NCBI GenBank assembly: GCA_002633005.1
Contig: NMRA01000394.1
Location: 288,930 to 352,929 of the forward strand
Length of the DNA: 64,000 nt
DNA from: Phoronis australis
Taxonomy: Eukaryota > Phoronida > Phoronidae
Direction: 5' to 3'
Under the pieces are notes generated by a model that did not search any database, was not told the origin of the DNA, and saw only the letters and a program-made list of their open reading frames with translations. Shown here piece by piece: positions 1-11,864 of this stretch. Every line of letters starts with the position of its first letter. The first letter of the stretch is position 1. A program made the position numbers and the translations under genes.

Positions 1-120
1 CCCCCCTTCGGTGCTATGCGCATCTACAATCGTGGTTCAGTTTGCGCAAATGCCTACAGCCGGACAAAATGTTGGGCCCCCCCTTGTGATATCCTAGATC
101 CGCCACTGAGACAGTACCAC
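1..120. repeat. Fragment of a dispersed repeat with C-rich end
   Basis: The stretch ends in a C-run followed by atcctagatccgccactgag. The same end signature, a C-rich run followed by atccgccactg, recurs near 44120-44150. This suggests the edge of a dispersed non-autonomous element. The class is not identified and no protein remnant is visible. Confidence 0.35.
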
Positions 121-537
121 CGTCTGAGCTGGCCCAGGTAATTAGATGACTTGAATTTTCGCATGTTTGAGAGATATCTCTAAATTTTCGTTGTTATAAT
201 TGAAAATAGCGATTTTTTATCAGAATGCTTAACGACTTACGCTTTATAAGCCAACTACATGTACTTGGAACCGTCTAGACGAGCGGTGTTCTGTGAACGG
301 GATAGTACTGTAGAGCAAATATATTCCACTGGCTGACATAGCGTGCCGTAAGAGGGGGGTCAGTTGTCAAAAGGAAATTTTAATTTCCTTAAAAGCCGTC
401 CGCAAGGCCTATTTTTGTCGTGTCCTTAGGGGGAAGAGCGGCTCCATACTTCTGCCTAGGCATTCAAAGAATCTAGAAGCCTTACAGCACCGTTTGCGTC
501 CTTCATTTACTCAATAAAAACCTTGGTGTTCTTTCAG

Positions 538-2134
538 CCAAAAGGTGGCCGGTACGACATAGATTACACTCAATACCAACATGGCTACAACATCGCCTCG
601 CACAGAGAGAACAGAGCGCACCCCTTCTACACGCTCAGCATTCACGAAGAGGTAAACGCAAAAATAAATTTAGGCTATTAACACAGGGAATGAGACTTGC
701 CACAGGGGGAAATTTGAAATAATAAAATGGATGCTAACAGAAAACTTTTCAGGTCTTGAAGTGACGTTCGTAGTCTAGTAGTACGTGCGGATTGGTTGCA
801 GTTGTGACCTTATAGACTTTCTCCAAATCCTTTCCAAAATTCATAATTTCCCCCATTACAAAAGGTAAGACAAGTTTAATTATCTCAGTAAATCGACTGA
901 CCGTGGATCATTTCCGTGGATCATTTCGTAACAGTGAAAAGTTAACCTTAAGAGAACTTAGATGCAGGCTGAAATTCGGGAAAGTATTTTATAATACTAC
1001 CCCTAAACAAAAAAAAATTTCAAGATTTGACTTTTTCCAATCATGAAATCACGGTCTAAGAAATTGGCTTTCAATCAATTTTGATTCGGGAAACCTCCAG
1101 ATTTCCGGGTAACCATGTTCAACACGGGATTTTGAAAAAGCCTCAAAGTCAATGCACCACGTACGCCGGATTAGCATACTTTCAAAGTGTTTCTTCAAAG
1201 CATGAACTTCAAGCTAACAAAATGAACTTTTCCCAAACAGGAATTTAATAAATTAAATATAATCTTGACCTTAGGCCTCAGTTGCACTCTCCGAAATAGA
1301 CGAAATTATAACCGAAGTTTTCGAAATGGTGTTCGCCTACTGAATCCCAAAGTGATGCCATTTATTCCTGTATTCTTCCGTAATTCTCAGCCCGCGGTAG
1401 GAGTTTCCATGCGCGCACTCAGCCTAAAAATGGTGATCTTGAATTTTGAGAATGTGGACCTTTTACTATGATTCGGAGAGTACGTTCAGAGCTATGAATT
1501 GTGCATTCGCCGAATTTTTTGTAATTCCTAACTTTTCAGTGGACTTCTGTCTCGTTTCTACTTTTTTCGGAGTTTTTGTTTCACTGATGCGGAGCTTTTT
1601 GCCCTCTCCCACCTGGGTGCGCGCATGGTTTCTAACGTAAACCAATACCTAGAAATCGTAACGCCTTTGGGCTTAAAACGTGACACTTCTCATAAAAGTT
1701 GAAGCACAGATACCAAGATTTCCGGCGGGTGCGACCTCGGAGTCAGTTGTCTCTAAACATCGCGCCCATGACAAGGAGGCTCGTGAACCTGGCGACAATC
1801 GGTCTATTCCACTTAAATAGTGAACAAGAGAAGCTTTACTCACGCTGCTGCCTTTCGGATTGACTGAATACTTTCGTAAATTTTAGGGGCAAGCGCCTGA
1901 ATTCGGATACAGACGCAGCTTCACATATAGGTGTCTATGAATACGCACGTATTTCGATCTTTACAGGAGAGAGCCAAAATTGTACCGACTCGTTCATCGT
2001 CAATCATAGGCCACCGTGCAGTAATTGGAAAACTTGAACCACTCGACCGTAGGTACATCCGGAATATGGTGGCAACCAAAGGCTTCTTGAGGACGAGGGG
2101 TGTTGGTTTGCCCCCTCATTTGTTCCGATTTTAA
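538..2134 (+). CDS. CFAP90: CFAP90 (C5orf49)-like cilia/flagella protein, last two exons (partial)
   Basis: Two coding exons can be joined in phase 0: 538-651 (acceptor ctttcag, donor gtaaac) and 1967-2134 (acceptor tttacag, stop TAA). The first encodes 38 residues with GYNIASHRENRAH and ends in SIHEE. The second opens ERAKIVPTRSSSIIGHR and continues with LEPLDRRYIRN. The order GYN-x-HRxxRxH, then HEEERA, then PxxSSS-x-GHR, then LEPLDRR is what I recall of the vertebrate C5orf49/CFAP90 family, a ciliary microtubule inner protein of the axoneme. The N-terminal exon(s) were not found and probably lie left of the window. An AATAAA at 2158 fits the 3' end. The family call rests on recalled motifs, not an alignment; the exon structure itself is firm. 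Confidence 0.62.
652..1966 (+). other. Intron of the CFAP90-like gene
   Basis: This 1.3 kb AT-rich stretch lies between the two exons. Short open frames within it have no splice context or family resemblance. I see nothing else in it. Confidence 0.5.
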
Positions 2135-2157
2135 GTTACGCACAGTGACAATCAGCT

Positions 2158-2163
2158 AATAAA
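2158..2163 (+). terminator. Poly(A) signal of the CFAP90-like gene
   Basis: AATAAA lies 23 bases past the TAA stop, giving a very short 3' UTR. Confidence 0.55.
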
Positions 2164-2206
2164 GACATTTCAACTTGTTTCAAATTCTTTATAAAACTTT
2201 GGCGAA

Positions 2207-3310
2207 GAGCAAGTTAACGGACATGGGTTTAGGAGCAAACGTGCAGCATAACAAGGGCGACAATGGCGACAACTTTTGTTGTTACCGTCGACACGTCATT
2301 CATACCTGGATACTGTTGCACCTCCCAGGCATGTGTATACTGAGGATACATGCAGCAGACTGTGACAACAGTTGCACATATTGACGCGCCCTAAAAGCGT
2401 ACATCTGCAACACTTTGCATTGCCTGAGCCATGTATATGTAGGTTTACGCGGTACTACGTGTCGGCCAAAGTGAAGTATAGGCAAATCGAAACTTCGGTG
2501 AAGGACTCCTCTTGTAGGTGAGGTGATGTTTGATACCAAGCGTTATAAAACCCGTTCTTAGTAACCCGATGTTTTAACACTAAAATGTTTACAAAATCAA
2601 TCTCCCTCAAACAAGTGTTCCCAAGGGCGTGGTTATCACCACTAACCATTCAGTTCCGGATCTTTCCCCTCCCCCCGCTCAACTTGCTTGGGGCATATTT
2701 ACACTTCTCTGGGCCCTAGGTAGGAGCAGACTATCGTTCAACAAAAAGGAGGGAAAAAATACATATCGGTGTTCATTACACATAGTTGTCGCACGACCGA
2801 CAAGATGTGTCGAGTGCAACACTATAACTATTAGTCACAATCGTATATGCGAATTAAATGACCGCCAGTCGAGGGATGGGCAGATCCTGTGAAGATTGCA
2901 GAGAGGACATTGACGCTGAAAATTTTTTTTACATCTCTCAAATCCCAAAATAGACCTACCTGTTCAGAAAATAATTACACACAAGCAACTCTGTCGAAAG
3001 GTTCTGCATGTCAGTGATATACTCTTGAAGAAACGCACTAGGAGTGAGGGAAACTGGCAACTGTTGCAGAATAAAGACAGGTCTCCAATGGGACACCGCC
3101 TATAGATGGGATTCTTACTCAGATTGTAGCAAGTGTCCCCAAAGTTCACTCGATTAGATCACTCCTGTCCCTCAAAATTCCTGTAAGGAGAGCTACCGGG
3201 TGCAAGAGTGCCGCAGGGTAACTCAAAATCAATGGGTTCTCAGCTAACAATGCAAAGGGAAGTGCTACACAGGAGGCCAGGGTATAATTTGTTTAGACTT
3301 GCCCAGATGC
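2207..3310. repeat. Direct duplication, copy 1 (left of the N)
   Basis: This 1104-base block starts gagcaagttaacggacatgg and ends gcccagatgc immediately before a single N at 3311. It is nearly identical to 3312-4438. No convincing gene lies in it; open frames on both strands are copied in both blocks without any recognisable motif. The N at the exact join points to an unresolved assembly overlap or two haplotypes placed end to end, not a genuine tandem repeat. Confidence 0.9.
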
Positions 3311-3311
3311 N

Positions 3312-4438
3312 GAGCAAGTTAACGGACATGGGTTCAGGAGCAAACGTGCAGCATAACAAGGGCGACAATGGCGACAACTTGTGTTGTTACCGTCGACACG
3401 TCATTCATACCTGGATACTGTTGCACCTCCCAGGCATGTGTATACTGAGGATACATGCAGCAGACTGTGACAACAGTTGCACATATTGACGCGCCCTAAA
3501 AACGTACATCTGCAACACTTTGCATTGCCTGAGCCATGTATATGTAGGTTTACGCGGTACTACGTGTCGGCCAAAGTGAAGTATAGGCAAATCCAAACTT
3601 CGGTGAAGGACTCCTCTTGTAGGTGAGGTGATGTTTGATACCAAGCGTTATAAAACCCGTTCTTAGTAACCCGATGTTTTAACACTAAAATGTTTACAAA
3701 ATCAATCTCCCTCAAACAAGTGTTCCCAAGGGCGTGGTTATCATCACCACTAACCATTCAGTTCCGGATCTTTCCCCTCCCCCCCGCTCAACTTGCTTGG
3801 GGCATATTTACACTTCTCTGGGCCCTAGGTAGGAGCAGACTATCGTTCAACAAAAAGGAGGGAAAAATACATATCGGTGTTCATTACACATAGTTGTCGC
3901 ACGTCAGGCCACATATATATTCGCCGACCGACAAGATGTGTCGAGTGCAACACTAACTACTTGTCACAATCTTATATGCGAATTAAATGACCGCCAGTCG
4001 AGGGATGGGCAGATCCTGTGAAGATTGCAGAGAGGACATTGACGCTGAATTTTTTTTACATCTCCCAAATCCCAAAATAGACCTACCTGTTCAGAAAATA
4101 ATTACACACAAGCAACTCTGTCGAAAGGTTCTGCATGTCAGTGATATACTCTTGAAGAAACGCACTAGGAGTGAGGGAAACTGGCAACTGTTGCAGAATA
4201 AAGACAGGTCTCCAATGGGACACCGCCTATAGATGGGATTCTTACTCAGATTGTAGCAAGTGTCCCCAAAGTTCACTCGATTAGATCACTCCTGTCCCTC
4301 AAAATTCCTGTAAGGAGAGCTACCCTAGTGCAAGAGTGCCGCAGGGTAACTCAAAATCAATGGGTTCTCAGCTAACAATGCAAAGGGAAGTGCTACACAG
4401 GAGGCCAGGGTATAATTTGTTTAGACTTGCCCAGATGC
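3312..4438. repeat. Direct duplication, copy 2 (right of the N)
   Basis: This is the second copy of 2207-3310, 1127 bases long. It differs by scattered substitutions and small indels, the largest a 23-base insertion (gtcaggccacatatatattc...) near 3909. That level of difference fits allelic haplotypes. Confidence 0.9.
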
Positions 4439-5006
4439 ATAAATATGGTTCATGATAGTTTACGTTCTCTTTCTATAGATATGGGTCGAAATTCTAACTC
4501 CAAGTATAAACACCAGCCAAATTTATTCATTGCTGGTAACGCATACCTGCTACGAGACATAAGCATCACATATGGAAGTTACGACCCTTACTCTCACAAA
4601 AAGACGAGTTGTTACACCAACGGCACTCATACATGAAAGAACGTCTAAAACAATTAGCATATAAGTAACTAACAAATATCTTTTTTTATCACCAACTTTG
4701 TTATCAGACACAATCTCATATGACATCAAAGGACAACACTGAGAGTGGTGAAAAACACATCAGACACGCATATGAACTGCCGAACCAATTTCAAAAACAA
4801 CTGTTCACTAGAAACTCGTTTACTCGACAAACGAAAGAGACGATCGCACGTTCATAGTTTCCTCTTTCGAAAATTATACTGCAACGTGATGAATTAAATG
4901 TATTGGTATACAATTTACACGTTTTTGATCATTCATTATTTTCACCAATAAATGTTCTGTATTATAGCACTTCAAATACCTAGGCACAAATAAGTAATAA
5001 ACTGAT

Positions 5007-7563
5007 TCATTTTTGGAAGTATTCCCTCGTAGCACCGTCGATAGCTCCCGTGCGTTCCACCACGCGACGCTGTAGGTCGGCCTCTGCCCATTCCTTAGTT
5101 ATCGTTTTTGGTAAGGGGTTGTACACTACAAAAAAATTAATACGGAACCTAGTTTATTTTCAACGACACGATTCCAGCAATGTCCAAAGCCGCTCACGAC
5201 GTAATGTTCAGATGATCTCTACTGCCAAAAATATTTAAAGAACAAAACGTGGATATTGAAAATCTACAGGCCATAATTAACGATGAAAGCAAGCTACCAC
5301 TTCCACTGTTGGTTCGCTATGAATCTATGATGGCTGGTAAGAATTCCAACTCTGCCCAATTACCAGGTCCTCCAAATCTCACCTTACACTCTCATTCACA
5401 TTTTCGTAACTCCAAAATATTGTTTTGAGACCGTGACTAGTTTATGCTAAGAAACATAAATTAAAATCCTGGTTGGTGACTGACAATGCACCACACGTGC
5501 AGTGTACTAACATTAAAACTGAACAACTAACCTAATGAGTTGTGGAAAACAGTTCCAGTTGTCTTTTGCCTCAGTCCAGCAGCCACTAACGCACACTGGC
5601 GGTGCCTTCTGTTACCCAAAAGTACAACCACGTTCCTAATTATTGACCTCCGTATTTAGATCAAAGCTCAACTGATCAAGTTGGCAAGACTAATAGGTGT
5701 GGTGACTTCCTGTTTAAAAAAACATCCATTGTTTTTCCTATAATCATGATTCTGTACACAATGGATTTTTGGCAGAATTATTTGCTTAATTAATCCTAGA
5801 CGCCATTTTTATAATCAATCATGAGCCAGAATAGATGGAACCACGTGGTGTCTGTTAGGTACTACTCTGGCTTCCCCAGCTGCGTTAGCACTACCACAAG
5901 AACATCACCACCACACTTACCGTATCTTTTCACAAATACACAGACCATCCCAGCTAGGGATAGCCCAATGAGGACACCGCCTGTAATGAAGCGCCAGTCA
6001 GCGGTCGGGGACTCTATCTCGGCATACGTCTGACAGAAGCTTGCACGATATACTGGAGAGGACAGAGGACAGCATTACTTCAAAACACCCAGTTTCAGGC
6101 AGCAAATAGCTTGTGCTGGTCTCAGTTGAGTAATGAAAACTAATTAGTTTTAAGTAGACAACCTATGTACAACGTCATTAGAAACATTGCTATTCCATCC
6201 CAGCAAGTGCGAGCGTGAGTGAGTGCATCAAAGACGTTTCCCTCCGTACCTCTACCCCTCTTTCACAACAGTGTCATGTTAAGTTCGCGCCCAATTCCTG
6301 AATTTCCTGATTGATAACCACACAATTGTATACACGCTCATGCACTTCCAAGAAGTCCTATACTAGATTCCTGAAATCTACCGTAGGACCCAATAGCACA
6401 GTCTACAAGGGCGTCTTCATGGTTTGGAGAAACTTCCCGTGTGATCCCTGGTCAGGATAGATCGTGTGACGTGACCAACATATGGTGGGTAAGAACGCTA
6501 TTATTTCCAGGTGCCCATTACATTGTGCTACAGCAAGGCTAGAGCGCTAAGTACAGTCAACGTTTTGATTTCACCCTACACATGTTAACACAAAACAATA
6601 CCAATACTCAAATAAAAACGTGCAATGAAAATTGAAGAAACCCACAGGAAAGCATGGTTAAAACTTTGCTTTTTAGTTTTTAGGAACCAAATCAACAGAA
6701 ATTTCGCTTAAATTCTGCAGTGACAATTTTATTACCGGAGTAACAGATAAAAGTCAGAATGAAACAAACCCAAAGCTTGGCTTGCATAACGGGCAAGAAA
6801 CTGCAAAGCGTGACCAAGTTGAGTTACCTGGCAAAAAGAAAAATGACCATGTTGGACACAAGCTAAAATCCGTGCACAAAATTTGCCTAGAGTATATAGT
6901 CATGCCACCTGTTTCGTCCAATCACCAACGCGTTTTTAAAGACAGACTCACACATTTTCTTTTCTTCTATCGTCAGGTTTTTCCAATCTCCTTTTTCCTT
7001 TTCTCTGAGTGCCATGACCTCCGGCGTGTTCTTTCCGAAGCGGATAGCGGGAAATGGGAACTCAGGGCGATCCATGTAGCTGGCTGTTCCATTGAATCCG
7101 TAGCCTACGACGTCACGATCTCCTGAAATGACCGCGAGATACGTGAATATGCGATCAAGTTGCACAGATCATTTCCTCAGGCGTTTACGGTTTGCCAAGG
7201 GAGAAAATACGTTAGTTTCAACTTAAAATCAGCGAAGATGCGAGAATTACAAACAAGCACTGTAGTCTAAGAACACATTTTAACCCACGATTCATGAAGA
7301 AAATAAGAGGTAGGAGTCTGAAATCAAAGAAAAGTGTGTGACCTTGGACTAGTACCGCAAAGGATACAAGAAGAATCGGTTTGAGATGATTCAAGAAACT
7401 CCACTCACCTACCTTAACAAATACAAGGATTTTTACCTATTCTGGGGTTAATCAGTTCCCTTTCCGCTAAGGTTAATTCTCCGCCCTTTACGACCGTGGT
7501 GGCAATGGCGCGCTTTGGCACAACAGCACACCGAGATGCGATACGAACAAGATTGCTAGCCAT
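5007..7563 (-). CDS. COX4: Cytochrome c oxidase subunit 4, paralogue A
   Basis: This is the nuclear-encoded subunit 4 of mitochondrial complex IV, an inner-membrane protein. Four coding exons on the minus strand: 7437-7563, 6952-7122, 5921-6052 and 5007-5125, all with GT-AG junctions, give 182 residues. Exon 1 encodes a basic, Arg-rich mitochondrial presequence (MASNLVRIASRCAVVPKRAI) and LTLAEREL. Exon 2 carries MDRPEFPFPAIRF and LREKEKGDWKNLTIEEK, the hallmark matrix-domain motif of the family. Exon 3 carries LYRASFCQTYAE, then the single membrane helix at about residues 120-140. Exon 4 carries VYNPLPKTITKEW and ends EYFQK. The length is close to insect and vertebrate COX4 precursors. Introns are 314, 899 and 795 bases. 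The frame is intact throughout. A minus-strand AATAAA at 4522-4527 could end the transcript. Confidence 0.95.
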
Positions 7564-8904
7564 GACCTGTGGATGTAGAAAATGTTAAAAGAGACTAAAA
7601 GCGGATATCTGCGAGAATTGCCCTTTCACCCATGAATATAAAAGGCGACAAGACAATTGAATCATGCATAAAATGGATTGCCTGTGGTTCGAAGGAAATT
7701 ACGTAATGTTCGTAAAACACAAAAAACAATATCATATTACCCCGCAGATAGTTGCGGTTTTCCGTAATTTGCCACTCAATTACACAGGTACATGTGCCTA
7801 AATTCGGCAATTGGGTGCATGTGCTGCTCCAATTGTAGGTGCACCTTGCTTTCTTTTTGAAATAGACTACCGAACTATTTCATTTCACACAGCGTGTGGC
7901 CTCAGTGACCATCTTGGTTAAATAAAACGGTAAAATAGGTTACTAAAAGTATAGTTTTTAATGTCTTAGCTTCGTTTTTGAAGAAATAAGCCTTTTTTGA
8001 TCGTCGTTGAAATAACTCGTCGGCCCCTATCTAAATCTGCATTTAGGCGCATGTGCTCAACCCTGACTGCAGGGTTACAGAGTACGAAAATATGTTCTGG
8101 GCAAATTTTGAATAGGCGTATAGTGGAGGTGGTAGTAAAAGAACACGATACTTGATCGAACAAGCCAAAAGCCATATGCAATCTAGCATGTTAAAATATT
8201 TTTTAGCCGTGCCATACAACTGAAGATAATTAACTTTGATCTCAAAACCAACAGGAGCCCGTTTCATGACAGGCACAATTCATGAGAAAGGCTCAGACAT
8301 GTAATTATGAGCACATCGGAGTCTAGAAAAACATTTTAGAAACAAGCTAAGTAACTAGCAGTCGTGTGTACATTCTCAGAGGCTTTGCACTTTTGCTCAA
8401 GCAAGATTGAACCTTTTTTCTGAAATAGTTGTGGGCGAAAAACCAAATTGTTGTCTTATGTCTCTTCTCATTAAACAGACACCTGGAATCATAAGAAAAC
8501 AGACGCACCGTTTCCCAAGTCCATCAACACCATACAGACAGTCAATCGTCCGCTTTCAGTGTACAATGTTTGTTCACCAAGGGACACATTTATGTGGGAG
8601 ACATGGAGGGAATTTGCGACGAAAGTTTGATGAACCACCAATCAGAAATTTACTGCAAGTTTGAAATTGCCTCAGTTACATGGGTCTGGTGGAAAAAAAT
8701 GTTCACCAGTGCTCGATCTGGCGATCTGCAGGTCGCCAATGCGACCTTACATATAGTGTTTGGAGACCTGGGATAATCCCAAGTCGCCATCAAGTCGCCA
8801 CTGCAAGTATCAAAATCAGACAATAATTCCCCCAAAATTCATGTCAAAGTTTGTGTTGACTTCTCCGGAACGCGATAAATAGGCTTAATTGCAATGTTGA
8901 AAGT

Positions 8905-9000
8905 GATTCTCTGCCACTGAAACAGAATTCAACCTGCTCACCAGGCATTTAGGGTTTGTACGTAAAAATTGTAAATTTCTGTTGATATCAAAGCATTTTC
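8905..9000. repeat. Dispersed repeat, copy related to 41092-41195
   Basis: Shares ctgaaacagaattc, aacctgct(c/t)accag, ggtttgtacgtaaa and atttctgttgat in the same order and orientation as the copy near 41.1 kb. No coding content is visible. Confidence 0.6.
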
Positions 9001-9599
9001 GTTTAGTTTCAAATTTCAAAAAACGACCTGTCAACTGCTCGCCACTTCGTTGTTTTTTCTCCCATGATCGAGGCAAAGCAACGTCTCCTTATTTGACATA
9101 GATGCAGCACATTTCCCTTATTTCAAAAATGTGACCTTTGACCTCAAGCGACTTCAAGCAACTGACTGTGAACGTATGCATGTATTTATCATAAGTGGAA
9201 GAAATATTAGAAACTCTGTGGTAATCACAGTTTTTCTTTCGCGCGTATTTCAAAAACCGTGGATTTTGGGATTTTTTTCTGGAACGGAAGTGACGGTACC
9301 TTCGTCAGGAATTGTTTAAAAGATATTTTTGACGAGCTTTCGCGTTCCATGCCTCTTTTTGGTTCACAATTACTCCGTTTATTTCGTGATATCAGTGCAA
9401 TTGTCATCACGACAGTCTGCACACATCAAACGCGCGCTTAAATTACAAGAAGTAAAGAGACTAAAGTAGGAACTGTTCGGCAAAAATCGGAAAAGCGCGC
9501 CTCCATTTGCAACGAATGCGATCGCCTGTGTTCTATGTTCGTTCGCTGGCAGGAGTAATTCTGTGATGTCTCATTTCGACTAAAATAACAGGTTTCCTA

Positions 9600-9727
9600 G
9601 TTAAGACTAGAGTTTTAGTCACGTCCCAATTATGTTAATGAACTAGCTGACTAAAAAGTGAAGTCATATTTTAGTCATGACTAAAATGGATCTTAACATG
9701 TGACTAAAATATGACTAGACTAACCTA
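9600..9727. mobile_element. Short MITE-like inverted repeat
   Basis: The left side reads gttaagactagagttttagt and the right side contains tgtgactaaaatatgactag, then actaac. These are imperfect inverted copies of each other around a central palindrome tttagtcatgactaaa. The size (about 125 bases) and the absence of coding sequence suggest a miniature inverted-repeat element. The superfamily cannot be told. Confidence 0.45.
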
Positions 9728-10577
9728 TGGTAAGGGAAGAGTTTGTCTAAGTGAAGAACTTGCGGAACGTTTCCGCGTTGGAAACTAAAAAATACCTTAC
9801 ACAAGAAATACAATTGTTCGGAGGGTCTCATATTTGTTTTTCGATCACTATCGACATGATAAAGCATAAACAATTAAATGAGTGCAACAATACTGAATCA
9901 CTCACTAGACCACACTTCAACAATTCTCCGAAAAGCTCCGATTTTCATATTAGAATGACCCCTCAATTAATTTGCTTTTTCACAAAAATCGGCGAGGCCA
10001 GTGGTCCAGGGCTTCTCATGCTGTTACTGATCACAAATACCGTCGTTCAGGCACCGTCACCACGTTCAAGTTTCTCACAAGCTAATTTTGGATGCCGCCT
10101 GACAGTAGTATGGTTACCACAACAAACTGCCTAACTAGCATGGTAAGGGACTTTCGAAGCAGATTTGGTCATTTAGCAAAGCGTGATTTGAACTACGATT
10201 TTAATGTCGAACCATCAGGCCGACTTAATAAATCGAGATTTAAAGGCGAAGGCAACCTTTTTCCATGTCATTTTGAGGTAAAATAAGGTTGGTTGGTTAT
10301 CCTAGACATATTTTCCACTTAATTACAGCTTTTCGTAATTTTATTAATTACTCGTCCGCTACTACGGAAGTGACGTTTTAGGAGGCAAGCGTTTCCCGCC
10401 ACTTGGTTTTGCGTCGACTTTACCGTGCGAATCTGTTCTATTCTACTTTTGTTTTGTGCTGTTTTTCAACAATTGTCGCCACCACTTTCCATCGGCGAGT
10501 ATTCTGCGGCAAGATAGGTTAGTAGAGAACTCAACTACGTTGGATTTAGGGAATGTTTAGTGTATTGTAAGCTGTAA

Positions 10578-10974
10578 ATGGCTGGAGTCGGTGACCCGTA
10601 TCACAGTGACAGTAGTGTGAGTGACGGAGACCTTGTTCACAGCAGTGGTGACGAGGATTTTTTTCACGGACATTCAGTGGGGGTACATGTTTGAGCCCGA
10701 GTGTAACGAGGCAGAGTACGCACAGGCATATGCAGGTGTTGAGAGAAACGAGGCGGCTACTGAGGACAGACGTGGTGACACATCTTGGTGCAAATGCACT
10801 GTGTGCGTTGTTATGCTTACCTCAATGGAATGCTTGTGCTGTTCAGAGTTCGACGAGGCCAAGCCACTACTAGACATGGTTACTGAAGTGGAACTCTGGC
10901 ATACCACGGATAGTGGAACAACTGTCCCGCACTCAGTTGCCAGTCTCCCGCGACACACTCCCACTAGATGGTGA
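10578..10974 (+). pseudogene. Transposon gene remnant with P2X7-type cysteine-rich domain
   Basis: An ATG at 10578 opens an acidic Ser/Asp-rich leader (MAGVGDPYHSDSSVSDGD) that stops at a TGA near 10692. The reading continues in another frame with GYMFEPECNEAEYAQAYAG and then DTSWCKCTVCVV, a Met-rich linker and ECLCCSEFDEA. The WCxCxxC...ECxCCxE spacing resembles the cysteine-rich zinc-binding region known from the P2X7 receptor cytoplasmic tail, which also occurs in invertebrate transposon-associated proteins. A frameshift near 10660-10690 separates leader and domain, so the copy is broken. The domain assignment is by recalled motif. Confidence 0.55.
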
Positions 10975-11340
10975 CCTGAGCACCCAAACTGCTTTCATCG
11001 TGCCGTGTGACTCCCTCGCCACACACCTGGCACCTTCTAAATAGACCAGTCCACAATAAACTTATCAAAGTTTACCTACTCCCACTACTCAATATCGCTG
11101 CAGGGCTGCTTAGAGGCTCTGGGCTGCAGAAAACAGCACAGGGCGAATCACTACTGGTTCCAGGAATTGCATGCTCTGGGGTACGTTCGGAGGCACGGGT
11201 GACAGTAGATGAAGTGCCTCCACTGGCTCCAGTCACTGTACTGGCCACAGCTCGCAAAGCTTCTCGCCTCAAAATCGCACTTCTCGGGGGTGGCGACGGG
11301 GCACTGCCGGGAATCAACACAGACGGTATGGCATCCTTCT

Positions 11341-11603
11341 TCAGGCGTTCGCAGGGACCTTCATCAGTTCAGCATACAAATCCCTTTCGTAACCGGAGGG
11401 CAGAAAGTGCTTGCCACACACACGGTAATTCTCCACTGCTTTGTACGTTGCGTGGACGGGTAACGCTGTGTTCTTCACACGAACGAGCCAAGTACGGCGA
11501 ATTGTGTCATCCATCGGAAAGCCATGCAAAGGTACTCGCAAAGCGCGCGTGAGCCGATAACTAGTACATTTCGGTACTCAGCAACAGTGTGGCATGTTGA
11601 CTG
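11341..11603 (-). pseudogene. Degraded THAP-domain (transposase N-terminus) remnant
   Basis: Read on the minus strand from an ATG near 11601: MPHCC, an in-frame TGA, then VPKCTSYRL, HGFPMDDTIRRTWLVRV and YRVCGKHFLPSGYERDL. This follows the C2CH layout of THAP zinc fingers: paired N-terminal cysteines, an HxFP motif, a Trp about ten residues later and CxxHF near the end. The early TGA breaks the frame. THAP domains sit at the N-terminus of Kolobok and P-element transposases, and the TTAA ends here favour Kolobok. Confidence 0.68.
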
Positions 11604-11864
11604 ACTAGTAAATGAAAGCAAACGACGACGGAACTTAACACAACCGAGGTAGAACAATGACTGACTCGGCAGCTCTCACCGTCAAACTATATGAAAAGAA
11701 ATTGGCGCGAAATGCTTGCCTCCTAAAACGTCACTTCCGCAGTAGCGGACGAATAATTAATAAAATTACGAAAAGCTGTAATTAAGTGGAAAATATGTCT
11801 AGGATAACCAACCAACCTTATTTGAGCTCAAAATGACATGGAAAAAGGTTGCCTTCGCCTTTAA

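Larger units (their letters stand above)
7564..10243. other. Intergenic spacer upstream of COX4 A
   Basis: No gene is supported here. The first few hundred bases should contain the COX4 A promoter, but no TATA box is evident. The rest holds a small palindromic stretch near 8720-8800 (with tgggataatccca), one copy of a repeat shared with about 41090-41200, and a MITE-like inverted repeat at 9600-9727. Confidence 0.4.
10244..11860. mobile_element. Kolobok-like DNA transposon relic with TTAA duplications
   Basis: The element starts AGGCGAAGGCAACC next to TTAA (10240-10243) and ends with its inverse, GGTTGCCTTCGCCT, next to TTAA (11861-11864). The terminal inverted repeats run about 150 bases and include ggttggttggttatcctaga, acagcttttcgtaattttat and cgtttttaggaggcaagc-like sequence on both sides. 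TTAA target duplications and AGG-type ends fit Kolobok (piggyBac also uses TTAA). Inside are a degraded THAP domain on the minus strand, the DNA-binding domain typical of Kolobok transposases, and a degraded cysteine-rich domain on the plus strand. At 1.6 kb there is no room for a full catalytic domain, so this is a non-autonomous deleted copy. Confidence 0.78.

Noticed and set aside
89-92. Finding entry listed at 89-92
   Set aside because: It carries no observation and should be ignored; the relevant observation is at 42424-42533.
2300-4276. Repeated open frames on both strands in the duplicated blocks
   Set aside because: They appear twice only because the DNA is duplicated. They lack motifs, and plus and minus frames overlap each other.
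10244-11860. piggyBac as the class of the TTAA element
   Set aside because: TTAA alone would allow it, but the THAP-type finger inside and the AGGCG ends fit Kolobok better.
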